Source of the DNA: Symsagittifera roscoffensis
Lineage: Eukaryota; Xenacoelomorpha; Acoela; Convolutidae
Assembly (NCBI RefSeq): GCF_963678635.1
Contig: NC_087065.1
Span: 66,993,374-67,057,373 of the forward strand
Direction: 5' to 3'
Length of the DNA: 64,000 nt
Made by a program: the position numbers and the translations under genes. This document shows, one piece after another, positions 32,182-43,127 of the stretch. Every line of letters starts with the position of its first letter. Positions within the stretch are counted from its first letter, which is position 1. Under the pieces are notes generated by a model. The model was not told the DNA's origin and did not search any database. It saw nothing but the letters and a program-made list of their open reading frames with translations.

Positions 32182-32441
32182 TCGATGGTATTTGAGTGAG
32201 TTTTCGAAAAAATTGTGCAGAACTCAAAGTGAAACCTTGAAGTGCATTTCAGACCCACTTCTGAACGGGACTGGGGCGAAGGCGTTTGAAACCAGAGCCA
32301 CAGTCACCATGGCCTGTCTGTTCGTCACTCTGGGATGTGCGGCTGTCATCATCCTCCTCGGGTTCCTTGCCTGTTGCAGAGTCCTCAGTCTGGAGAGTGG
32401 AGTTCCCTACGTAGTCGTTCTAGTCTTCTCCTGTCTTGTCT
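32182..32441 (+). CDS. Claudin/PMP22-like protein, exon 2
   Basis: Acceptor TTTTATAG at 32181 (alternative GTGCAG at 32220, same phase) and a textbook donor T|GTGAGTCA at 32441. It encodes the rest of loop 1, with two more cysteines, membrane segment 2 (TMACLFVTLGCAAVIILLGF) and the start of membrane segment 3. The length of 260 nt goes from phase 2 to phase 1, matching exons 1 and 3. Splicing to exon 3 completes segment 3 seamlessly, the best evidence that the model is right. Confidence 0.65.
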
Positions 32442-33571
32442 GTGAGTCAGCTCTTGTCATTTTCAGGACAATAAAACAATTTTTCCACAAGGGAAAGGAC
32501 CGTGATTTTTTCTCTAAATATGAGGGGGGGGGGGGGGACGTGTGATATGCATAAACGTGCGTTTCGCCAACATAGCTGTTCAGCTTCTCACGGAGAAATT
32601 CTGTTGCGTCTCTTCTTTAAAATTACATGCGTTTTATGGTTAATTTTCAAGACTCGCTAATGCTGTAAAACCGTCGAGCAACGAGAGGGGATCATCTTTA
32701 AGAATCTCTTCAAACCTTTAGCATCTCTGTACAAATATCCGCGAACTTTTAGCACCTTTTTTCAGTCATTCTAGTAATCTAAAAAAAGTTTTCTCCTATG
32801 ATAGAAAGATATGATTATCCACCACTCTTAAGGGCGAGCTCAAGAGTTACTCTATAAATAATGCAAAGCCTGGTCACTACTACTCCCCCAAAGTTGGCAA
32901 CAGATAAAATGATACAATTATCTTAATATTATCTTTATTTCATAAGAGTCTGTGAACGTAGTTGAGACTCTATATAGGTCGCGTTGATTTTTTTTGTTTT
33001 AATTTTTCAGGAAAAGTCTCTAAAGTTTGCTGAGGCTCAAATTTACTTTTTCGCGGTTTGTTTTTTGATTTCTTTTTAAATTCAGTGCATTTCATGTGTT
33101 AAAAGGAAAGCAAACTCCACTATCGATCAGCAAAAGTTAAAAGGTAACGAAAAATGTGATCAACTTCTAGTTTCGCAAAGGGAAATTAATTATCAGATTA
33201 CTCAGCGAAACGAAAAACCTACTTATTGATCCAGTTTTCTCAAATTAGATTAATTTTATCCAAAAGCCTCAATCATAAATTATTGTTTTAAAAAGTCAAA
33301 GAGCTCTAAGCCTTAAAGCTTTCCGAAATTTTGGAACAATTTCTGTATTTTGCTTTTGAAATTGGGTAGTAGCGATTTTTTCCCAAAAAAAAACAATTCA
33401 GTGTTTTTTCTTTTTACTTGCGTTCATTGATTCATTTCTAACTGACTGTTGGATACATTTCTAATTATTATCAACATGTTTTAAGTTTTGTCCGTCCGGT
33501 TTTAAGTTTTATGTTTTAAGTTTATGTTAAAAAAAAATAAACTGTATTTCATTTGATGCGTGGATGACCGT
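32442..33571 (+). other. 5' part of intron 2, no gene seen
   Basis: AT-rich intronic DNA with a 12-base G run just after the donor (about 32523-32537). A second copy of an upstream-like block (GAACGTAGTTGAGACTCTAT near 32953) resembles 31204-31224. Nothing else supported. Confidence 0.45.
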
Positions 33572-33879
33572 GGAATTTGGCGACAAGCCTTTAAACGTGT
33601 AAAGGTCTTTAAGTGGAATCCACTAATCAAATGTTTGAAGAATCCACAAACCAATACTTGTAGCGTAAATATTGTCGATCCAGTTATTGAGTCACGGAAT
33701 CTGAGACAAACAAGTATAGCAAAATGTTGCGGATTCCGAATTTGCATGTGGACTCCGAATTTGTAAGTGAATCCCCCCAATTTGTTAACAGAATCAAAAA
33801 TTTGAACAAAAAATTCTTCTCGCACTGAAGTTCCGTGGATAAAATCGATTATATTGTCATTTTATAGTCCGTTCTAAAA

Positions 33880-34090
33880 AATTCTAAAACAATCGATCAT
33901 AATCCATAAAAATGGATTATAATCCTAGTTTTTTTCATATCAAAACAATCCATTATAATCGATTATAATCGATTATAATCCATTAAAATAGATTATAATC
34001 ATAAAATTAATTTTTATATGAAATAAATATGCAATCAATTTAATCCATTATAATAGATTAGAATGGATTATAATGTATTTTTTGAGAATA
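33880..34090. repeat. AT-rich palindromic array
   Basis: Many copies of the 10-bp palindrome GATTATAATC and variants such as ATCCATTATAATC, partly overlapping. It is found only in unit 1 of the duplication. Confidence 0.7.
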
Positions 34091-34736
34091 ATTTATGAAT
34101 TTTGCAAATTTTTTTTCAAATTTATCTCATTTTTTGTTTCGTGCAGTTGCTGTGCATAACTATTGAGTTTCATAAATTTTCACAAACTTGCAACAAATTT
34201 GCAACAACAATGGATTATAATGACAACATTTTAGACAACAATTTTCCATTAGAATCGATTATTATCCACCGAACTCCGGTGCGGGTTAGATTTGGCGGTA
34301 AAAATGCGGGTTTATAACGCGTTAGAATTTTTCATATTTTTATAAACCCTGGGGAGGAGAAAAACTGATTAATAAAATAAATTTTAAAAATTAGTTTATA
34401 AGTTTGATATATCGATAAATCATCTGTGCAATATATCATTTGGACTGTTCTCCGTGTACCTAACGTGCGATATCTGGAATGCCTCAGTATGTCAAAGATT
34501 TTAGAGAACCAGTGTCTCAGTCCATTCAAATGATGCCAAATAGTGATGCGACAAAGAAATGATAAAAATCAGGCATTTTGGTTTCTGGAAAAAACCTAGT
34601 CATACTATTTTCATAGATAAAAAATACTACTTCTATGCCTATGATGCATTTTTCTTTCGGCTTGCGTCAACAAGTTTTCGAAGGGTTTTGAACATCCCTT
34701 CCCCAATTCGTTACACCCTACCGCAAACCCCCAAAC

Positions 34737-34769
34737 TCCCCCACCCTAGCTATCTAAAAGGGTGGGGGA
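34737..34769 (+). promoter_or_regulatory. Intronic hairpin before exon 3a
   Basis: Perfect 11-bp inverted repeat, TCCCCCACCCT and AGGGTGGGGGA, separated by 11 bases, ending 69 bases before the exon. Unit 2 has it at 37367-37399 with one mismatch. Could influence exon choice; untested. Confidence 0.35.
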
Positions 34770-34838
34770 TAAAAATAGAAAAAACGCCGCAGCTTTTCTG
34801 TACTAGATATGCCAGATTAAAATTACGTTTTGTTTCAG

Positions 34839-35146
34839 TCGCATTCGCGCTAGTGACTTGCTGTGTTCCGACCAGCGAATTCACAACAAACGAAAAACAG
34901 TTCAACGATTTGAACACTCGAACAGACTCCTTTTATGGTAAAGTTTTGCAGCAATTCGGCGACCATTTCGGCTCTCGGTCATCAAGGGAAATCGACAGGG
35001 ACCTGAAAAGTCAAGAGCTGGAGCTGAAGTTCGGCTGGGTTCTCGGAGTCATATGGGCGGCTCCTTGTTTCGCCCTAGCGGCCCTTCTGTTTTTTGCACT
35101 TTCACGATTATGTGTAGGACGGGCGAAGATGAAAAGTAGCGCATAG
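34839..35146 (+). CDS. Claudin/PMP22-like protein, last exon, copy 3a
   Basis: Acceptor TTGTTTCAG at 34838; phase 1 fits exon 2. It completes membrane segment 3 (AFALVTCC), then an extracellular loop of about 55 residues rich in charged residues, membrane segment 4 (WVLGVIWAAPCFALAALLFF) and a short basic tail ending KMKSSA and a stop. With exons 1 and 2 the protein is about 257 residues. Length and four segments fit the claudin/PMP22 superfamily. An almost identical last exon lies 2.6 kb downstream. Confidence 0.65.
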
Positions 35147-36658
35147 CCAACAGATCCAAAAAAAACTAAAACGAAGATACAAAAAATGAAGACGTTATTG
35201 AAAACTGCTGTTTTGTTAGATATTCACCTCAAAATTATTGAGTTATGTATTTATAATTCTCAAACTGGCCGTTAATCTGAGGAGTTAAATTAACTAAATT
35301 GCACCTCATTCCATTCAATGACTCGAAAAATTACGTATTAAAAATTGGGGAGACTATTTTGGCAATAATAAAAGTTTTGTTTAAAAAAGTTAAATTGGTT
35401 CTCCAACTTTGCTTCTAAATTTGAACATGTTTGAAACTGTAATAGCTTTACATTCTTCAATAAAGTTTATTAGAAGCTAGTTTTCGAAATCGGCCAAATC
35501 TTTCACATTCAAAATGAAGTGATCAAAAGACTTAATATTTAAACAGGAACAAGACTGCTCTTACATCAGAACAAAGTCCTGAATATTCCGACTACCCCTA
35601 ATTGGTTTCGAATAGTTTTTAATCAAAGAAAAATGATAAACTATAACTTTTTCTACTGCAATTATCACAGGCAAGTCAAGCCTCAAAGATTTCTTCTGCT
35701 GTTAGGAGCAAACTCTGCTGCTTCCTGGAAAAAAATTCTGTGTTTTTCTGCACTGAAAAATTCTCATTAATCATGTTTTTAGTACAAAAAAAATAAGTGT
35801 TTTTATCGCTTTAAAACTTTCATGAAGCAAAATAGTATATGATCAGAGTCGCGGATTGTTTCATTTTTTGTTTTTTTTTTTGAGAAAATGAGCAGTTTTG
35901 ACTAGAAACAATTTAATCGAGCAGAGCATAGATGCGTATTTAGTAATTCTAACAATAGAATCGCAGATTTTACTTTATTATTTGAAAACAATTTTTGAGA
36001 AAACCGACCTACTCTGCCGTATGATTGAAATTCTGCTCTGTATTCTGCTCTATAAAACACCAAATTGTTCCAATTTTGGTAATTTCTACTGGTATCAGAA
36101 GCCTTTGGGGTACTGAATGTAATTTCTTACAATTGAGTTGAAAAAATATGACCATTCAAATAAACTCAAATTGCCACGATTCAATTCAATTTCAAACCCT
36201 GATTAATTTTGGAACATTTATAGGTGCAAATAAATTGCTGCGCATAAAAAATGGCAGCTGGTATTAAAACTATCAAAGTTTTATTCGACCAGCGTTGCCA
36301 TCTACTTTTCAGTCTAAAACAAGCATACTCGACAACCCAAAGATTTCCGGATTGATACCCATACGCTGTCAGAGTTTATAAATAGGCCTGAACTTAAATA
36401 AAACTCCTCAAGCATATTTTTTCCGAACCAAAAAAAATAAGAAACTAGAAAAACAGCGAAGAGCGTTAGCACAGAAAAAAATATATGATTAGAAGAAAAA
36501 ACACAAAAATTGGTTTTAAAAAACCCATAAATTGGAAAATCTACTATTTAATTAACAAACTACAGTCGCGGGTAGTCATACTATAAACACGTTGAACACG
36601 TTGAACACGTTTGAAACTGTAATAGCTTTACATTCTTCATTAAAGTTTATTAGAAGCT
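35147..36658 (+). other. Region after exon 3a, no further gene
   Basis: Non-coding, duplicated almost unchanged at 37780-39291. Contains a fragment of the hairpin-ended repeat at about 35545-35597. A 72-codon open frame near 35900 is repeated unchanged because the DNA is duplicated, not because it is under selection. Confidence 0.5.
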
Positions 36659-39291
36659 GGGATTCGGCGACAAGTCTTTAAAATGTATAAATCTTTTAGT
36701 GGAATCCACTCACCAAAGTTTTGAGAAACCCACAAACAAATTTTTGTAGCGTAAATAATGTCGATCCAATTATTGGGTCACGGTATCTGAGACAAACAAG
36801 CATAGAAATATGTTGCGGATTCCGCATTTTCAGGTGGACTCCGAATTTGTTAGTGAATCCCCCCAATTGGCACAATTTGTAAACAGAATCCGCAATTGGC
36901 ACAAAAACTCTTAGATTCTGCTTTAAAAACTCGGATTTAAAACGCGTTAACGTTTTTTAAAATTTTATAAGCCCTGGGGAGGAGAAAAATTGATTAATAA
37001 AACAAATTTAAGAAATTAGTTTATTAGTTTGATGTATCGATAAATCGTCTGTGCAATATATCGTTTTGACTGTTCTCCGTGTACCTAACGTGCTGTATCT
37101 GGAATGCCTCAGTATGTCAAAGATTTTGGAGAACCAGTGTCTCAGTCAATTCAAATGATGCCAAATAGTGATGCGACAAAGAAATGATAAAAATCATGCA
37201 TTTTGGTTTCTGGAAAAAACCTAGTCACACTATTTTCAGAGATAAAAAATAGTAATCCTATGCCTATGATGCAATTTTCTTTCGACTTGTGTCAACAAGT
37301 TTTTCGAAGGGTTTTGAACATCCCTTCTCCAATTCACCACACGCACCCTACCGCAAGCCCCCAAACTCCCCCACACTAACTATCTAAAAGGGTGGGGGAG
37401 AGAAATAGTAAAAAAAACGCCGCAGTTTTTCTGTACTAGATATGCCAGATTAAAATTACATTTTGTTTCAGTCGCGTTCGCGCTAGTGACTTGCTGTGTT
37501 CCGACCAGCGAATTCACAACAGTCGAAAAACAGTTCAACGATTTGAACACTCGAAAAGACTCCTTTTATGGTAAAGTTTTGCAACAATTCGGCGACCATT
37601 TCGGCTCTCGGTCATCCAGGGAAATCGACAGGGACCTGAAAAGTCAAGAGCTGGAGCTGAAGTTCGGCTGGGTTCTCGGAGTCATATGGGCGGCTCCTTG
37701 TTTCGCCCTAGCGGCCCTTCTGTTTTTTGCACTTTCACGATTATGTGTAGGACGGGCGAAGATGAAAAGTAGCGCATAGCCAACAGATCCAAAAAAAACT
37801 AAAACGAAGATACAAAAAATGAAGACGTTATTGAAAACTGCTGTTTTGTTAGATATTCACCTCAAAATTATTGAGTTATGTATTTATAATTCTCAAACTG
37901 GCCGTTAATCTGAGGAGTTAAATTAACTAAATTGCACCTCATTCCATTCAATGACTCGAAAAATTACGTATTAAAAATTGGGGAGACTATTTTGGCAATA
38001 ATAAAAGTTTTTTTTAAAAAAGTTAAATTGGTTCTCCAACTTTGCTTCTAAATTTGAACATGTTTGAAACTGTAATAGCTTTACATTCTTCAATAAAGTT
38101 TATTAGAAGCTAGTTTTCGAAATCGGCCAAATCTTTCACATTCAAAATGAAGTGATCAAAAGACTTAATATTTAAACAGGAACAAGACTGCTCTTACATC
38201 AGAACAAAGTCCTGAATATTCCGACTACCCCTAATTGGTTTCGAATAGTTTTTAATCAAAGAAAAATGATAAACTATAACTTTTTCTACTGCAATTATCA
38301 CAGGCAAGTCAAGCCTCAAAGATTTCTTCTGCTGTTAGGAGCAAACTCTGCTGCTTCCTGGAAAAAAATTCTGTGTTTTTCTGCACTGAAAAATTCTCAT
38401 TAATCATGTTTTTAGTACAAAAAAAATAAGTGTTTTTATCGCTTTAGTACTTTCATGAAGCAAAATAGTATATGATCAGAGTCGCGGATTGTTTCATTTT
38501 TTGTTTTTTTTTGAGAAAATGAGCAGTTTTGACTAGAAACAATTTAATCGAGCAGAGCATAGATGCGTATTTAGTAATTCTAACAATAGAATCGCAGATT
38601 TTACTTTATTATTTGAAAACAATTTTTGAGAAAACCGACCTACTCTGCCGTATGATTGAAATTCTGCTCTGTATTCTGCTCTATAAAACACCAAATTGTT
38701 CCAATTTTGGTAATTTCTACTGGTATCAGAAGCCTTTGGGGTACTGAATGTAATTTCTTACAATTGAGTTGAAAAAATATGACCATTCAAATAAACTCAA
38801 ATTGCCACGATTCAATTCAATTTCAAACCCTGATTAATTTTGGAACATTTATAGGTGCAAATAAATTGCTGCGCATAAAAAATGGCAGCTGGTATTAAAA
38901 CTATCAAAGTTTTATTCGACCAGCGTTGCCATCTACTTTTCAGTCTAAAACAAGCATACTCGACAACCCAAAGATTTCCGGATTGATACCCATACGCTGT
39001 CAGAGTTTATAAATAGGCCTGAACTTAAATAAAACTCCTCAAGCATATTTATTCCGAACCAAAAAAAAATAAGAAACTAGAAAAACAGCGAAGAGCGATA
39101 GCACAGAAAATATATATGATTAGAAGAAAAAACACAAAAATTGATTTTAAAAAAACCCATAAATTGGAAAATCTACTATTTAATTAACAAACTACAGTCG
39201 CGGGTAGTCATACTATAAACACGTTGAACACGTTGAACACGTTTGAAACTGTAATAGCTTTACATTCTTCATTAAAGTTTATTAGAAGCTA
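36659..39291 (+). repeat. Tandem duplication containing the last exon, unit 2
   Basis: Second unit, starting right after the ~80-bp repeat that ends unit 1 (ATTAGAAGCT). It ends at the same sequence near 39291, which continues with another partial copy of the repeat's flank. Confidence 0.85.
37472..37779 (+). CDS. Claudin/PMP22-like protein, last exon, copy 3b
   Basis: Same acceptor, phase, length and stop as copy 3a. The protein differs only in the second extracellular loop (N to V in the TNEKQ stretch and T to K before DSFYG). Either exon would complete the protein, so they could be mutually exclusive last exons, or 3b could be an unused duplicate. Confidence 0.55.
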
Positions 39292-40724
39292 GTTTTCGAA
39301 ATCGGCCAAATCTTTCAACTTCAAAATGAAGTGATCAAAAGACCTGAATATTCCAGCTTACAACTGTTAGTTTTGAAGTGAAGAAATCAATGAAAATTTA
39401 TTCCCGCTAGTGCCATTTTCTCTACAAATAGTAAAGATTCACGGTTGATTTTCGATATACAATAACTGAAACTGTTTATTAGCAAATAGCCGGAAACAAT
39501 AAAAGTTTTATTTCAAGGCGTCGTTTGATCGTTGAATTAGATGGCGCCAGAGAGGTGTTCTTGATGCCAAAGCGCTCTTCAAACATTGGAAGCAGATTGA
39601 ATTTTTGGACTTGAGAGAATTCGTTGAAAAGCTAAGCGTCTAAGCTAGGTCGTCATTTTAATTTTTTTTCCTTGTGAGCTATTAAGTCATTGTATAAAGT
39701 CTGAGACTGAATTTGACTGAAGTTTAACAAGTGAAAGTTAATTGTCTTTTATTTCGTAGCTGAGTGTTTTTTGTATTCTTTTTATATAAGAAAAAACTTA
39801 AATGAAGGCCTAGTCTAGATGCTAATTTTTACAAAATATCAAACTTCTTTCGTTTTTAGGGGCTTGTTTTCTCACTATGAACACCTTTTTGACGCTATAT
39901 CAACAAATGAATAAAAAATCCTTAAAAACAACTTTTTAAATTTTTTTTTAAACTATAATGTTAAACATTTATCATATGTCAAAATTTCAACTGTTAATTC
40001 CATGTAGTTTAATTCACAAAAAACGGCACAAAACATCTTCGTTCACTTCGTCGATTAAAATTAAAAGTTGGAATCTCATTGTTTTGTGACTGCAACATTG
40101 CAATTTAAATGTAATTGAAAAAGGAGTGTGATTTAGCAACAATACACAAAAATAAAGAATTTTTATCGATTATTACAAACAAGACTACTTGTGATGAGAT
40201 ATTGAAATTTCCGTTGTTTTTCAAGGTTCATGAGGCAGAGCTATTTTGAACTATTGCAATCCAAAACAGTTTCAAGAGTGGAGTTTTCCGAGAAATGAAT
40301 TTTCCCACCTGACCACGACGTATATCGATCCTCTAGCTAGTGCAAAAAACATGAAAGGATTTCAAAGCCCACGATACGCCCATTCAACATTCAAGCCACC
40401 ATACCTAAATACCAGCAAGATAAAGAAATGATTAAATTGTGAGCTCAAATTGTCAACAGTTTTCAGCTAATTGAGTTACCGCCAGTTTATAATATTAGAA
40501 CTGGAAGATTCAAAAAACAATGATTTATCTATATGACGATCAGTTTTTCCAATTAATGTTGAATATGTTCATCGTTGATACACTTTCTTAGGAGACTACC
40601 AAGATTGATGAACTTTCCTCCGTAAAAAAAAGACATAGCTTTTTTTTTCAAAACAAAGTTCCGCAAAAAGTTCGGAAATTGGAGAAAAAAGTTTGGTTCA
40701 TTTCTGGAAGCAAAATCGTTTTTT
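39292..40724. other. Host DNA up to the assembly gap
   Basis: AT-rich, mostly featureless. One exon-like open stretch ends at 40431 and is listed separately. Confidence 0.45.
40231..40434 (+). CDS. Possible terminal exon, unrecognised
   Basis: After GAGGCAG at about 40230 a frame of some 65 codons runs to a stop at 40431-40434, with QEWSFPRNEFSHLTTTYIDP and a Lys-rich end. Codon quality is better than in surrounding DNA, but no partner exon is visible and it lies near the gap. Confidence 0.22.
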
Positions 40725-40924
40725 NNNNNNNNNNNNNNNNNNNNNNNNNNNNNNNNNNNNNNNNNNNNNNNNNNNNNNNNNNNNNNNNNNNNNNNNNNNN
40801 NNNNNNNNNNNNNNNNNNNNNNNNNNNNNNNNNNNNNNNNNNNNNNNNNNNNNNNNNNNNNNNNNNNNNNNNNNNNNNNNNNNNNNNNNNNNNNNNNNNN
40901 NNNNNNNNNNNNNNNNNNNNNNNN
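40725..40924. other. Assembly gap (200 N)
   Basis: Exactly 200 N, probably a nominal spacer. Its true length is unknown, and the order of sequence on the two sides depends on scaffolding. Confidence 0.98.
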
Positions 40925-41103
40925 CCGATCATCATATCAAGAGCTTCAACTCAGGACTTGTTCAGCTGTCCAGTCAAAATCCTACTTAATAACGCGTATA
41001 AAAAATTGGGATAATAAACACGTTTGTGACGGCAGAAGTTGATGATCATCAATCTCCTCTAGGTTTTAGTGCCCAATCCTAATAAAGGTGTTTGATGAGG
41101 TTA

Positions 41104-41515
41104 TGAGTTAGGACCGATGTGGTTAACTCCATAGAGTAATTTCGGATAGGGTACACCGTCTGCTCGTCACGCTATCTTATTTTCGGCCGGATAGATTCGT
41201 GCAACTTCTTAGTCTAATACCGATCCTAATCTTACTCTTATACTGTCTAGTCTCAGGTTGTTTAACTAGTCTCTGCTAGGCTCAATAGATCTAGGGTATA
41301 CTGGTTTATTGCGGCTGCTGAAGTTCTCTTGGAGAGTCCAACTAATTTCTAAGTTAAATTCAAATCTCTCTGGTAATGAAATTACAAGTAATTTCAGCAC
41401 TTACAAATAAGTGGGTTGTTAGTCAGATGGATCATGATTGGTTAATATTAAATACTTTACATTGGTAAAATATCTAATTTATCCAATCATAAAATGTAGT
41501 TTAGATCAGGTTCCA
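41104..41515 (-). repeat. 3' LTR of copy B
   Basis: 412 bp, TG..CA. About seven differences from the paired 5' LTR, including one extra C and a two-base change that spoils the 12-bp palindrome. On the minus strand AATAAA at 41310-41305 is a likely poly(A) signal. Confidence 0.93.
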
Positions 41516-41525
41516 CCCATCCGGG
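41516..41525 (-). promoter_or_regulatory. Candidate polypurine tract (copy B)
   Basis: CCCGGATGGG on the minus strand, directly against the 3' LTR and identical to copy A. Confidence 0.45.
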
Positions 41526-43046
41526 TTCTACAGAGTTTTTTAGAATAGTTTTTCTGCAATTCGAAGGATCGATGATGGACGTTGGTATTTGGCGAACATC
41601 ATATTTCTTTTCCGGTTTCTCTTGTTAGAAAAGTTCCAGGACGCTGGAATTAGGGATATCAAACGTTGTGTCTTCTTGTGACAACGACTGTGTTTCCCAG
41701 CGAAATCGATCTGATTTCAGAATGGTTCGCTATGACGGGTTTTTTTTTGTTTTATGTTGAGAACTTCTTTGTGTTTGACCTTGTCTGGGAATGGCGTGGA
41801 GATTGTGCATGGAGGGGATGCCTGGTTACTCGGATCTGTACGTATACTTGAACATCGAGGTGGTTATTGGTCTAGTTCAATGAAGTCCTTTTCTGCGAAG
41901 TCAAGTCGTACTCTAAATCCTTTGAGTTGTGATTGTGAGCGGCATATTGATTGTGGTTGGCCATTCTTTTTCGAGTGTAGTGGGGTCGTTTTGTCTTTGG
42001 ATGTTCGTCCTTGGTGTTGTATGCTGATCTATATATTGCATGATATAATTTACATTTTATAAAACTTTTATTAGTTTGATGTTTTTTAATTATGATTTTG
42101 GTTAGTTGTTTTCACAAAAGCTTTTTGTTTTAGTTTGGTTATTTTGAAGAGTTACTCACCCTTGAGTAGCTCTTATTAAAAATAAGAGTGTGGTTACAAA
42201 GCGTGGATGTAGCGCGGTGGGTTAGGCCGGCTATAGAGCATGCTCAGGACGTCCTCTTCTGGTGGGTTAGGCCAGGAGTGGGAGTATGATTGCATGCGGT
42301 GTTTGTGAGAGGTCCTGTTATGTGATAACGTTTTATGTTGGGTTTGTTGTGGTTTTTCTTATGTTTTGTTGGTTGTGTCTTTTTTTCAAAAATCAAATTG
42401 TTTGTGGTATGGGTTTGTCTTTCGACTTTTTTGTGTTTTAATATTTCTTTTTTAGACTTTATAATAGTCTTCAAAAGAATAAATTATCCAGTTTTAAACT
42501 GGGTTAATCCGGTTTGGGTACCGTTGGTTTCCTTTTCTTAGTCATACTGTTATTCTATGAGTTGTGGTGTTTAGTAAGCTGCGTTGGTTAGTTTTGTTTA
42601 ATATATAATTCCTTTCCAACCGGGTTAAAGGAAAGTTTGAAACGTGTTATCGTGTGTTAGAGTTGTTGAGTGTGAAAGCTTGAAACTGAAATTCATTATT
42701 TTAAACAATTCTTCGTGGGCGAGCTGTGCGAGTGTGGATAGAATTTTTGTGCGAATGAATGGAAATATCAAAAGGTTAGTACTGCATTTTCGTTTTATCA
42801 ATTTATTACATAGAAATTCAAATTTACTGCTAATTGTTGAGAAAATTAAGTTATAAATTTTCATCATTATTAGATTTACTGCTTGTGGGGGAAACAATTT
42901 ATAAATTAAATTACTGCATTGGTATGAAATTAATGTAATTTGTTTGGTGCAAAAAAATGATAGAGTTTTAAACAGTTTGAAGAAGTTTTCTATTTTTTAT
43001 TTTTCTTGTGTGTTTTTCAGATGATCGTTGGATGAAGACAAAAATT
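41526..43046 (-). other. 3' non-coding region of copy B
   Basis: Aligns with 190-1679 of copy A. Keeps the hairpin (42147-42174). The acceptor seen near 1387 in copy A is not kept here. No supported ORF. Confidence 0.55.
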
Positions 43047-43124
43047 CTAAATAAGACATGGATAAAGAATGGTTAGTTTCTAATTTTAATTTAATAGTTA
43101 ATAATGTTTATAATTCATACTTAC
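43047..43124 (-). other. Candidate spliceosomal intron just after ORF Y (copy B)
   Basis: Donor CAG|GTAAGTATG directly after the TAA of ORF Y, an ACTAAC, and an acceptor ending TCTTATTTAG. It matches the candidate intron of copy A in position, though the exact acceptor differs. Confidence 0.45.
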
Positions 43125-43127
43125 CTG

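Larger units (their letters stand above)
33572..36658 (+). repeat. Tandem duplication containing the last exon, unit 1
   Basis: Aligns with 36659-39291. It includes the intron end, exon 3a and about 1.5 kb after it. The segment 33840-34300 (AT palindromes) is missing from unit 2. Identity is modest before the exon and nearly complete from the exon onward. An ~80-bp sequence starting GTTTGAAACTGTAATAGC occurs twice per unit (near 35428 and 36608). Confidence 0.85.

Noticed and set aside
35898-36116. Identical 72-codon ORFs at 35898-36116 and 38529-38747
   Set aside because: The DNA around them is also nearly identical because of the tandem duplication; composition is not coding-like.
40648-41014. 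Open frames running across the N gap
   Set aside because: They are open only because N has no stop codons.
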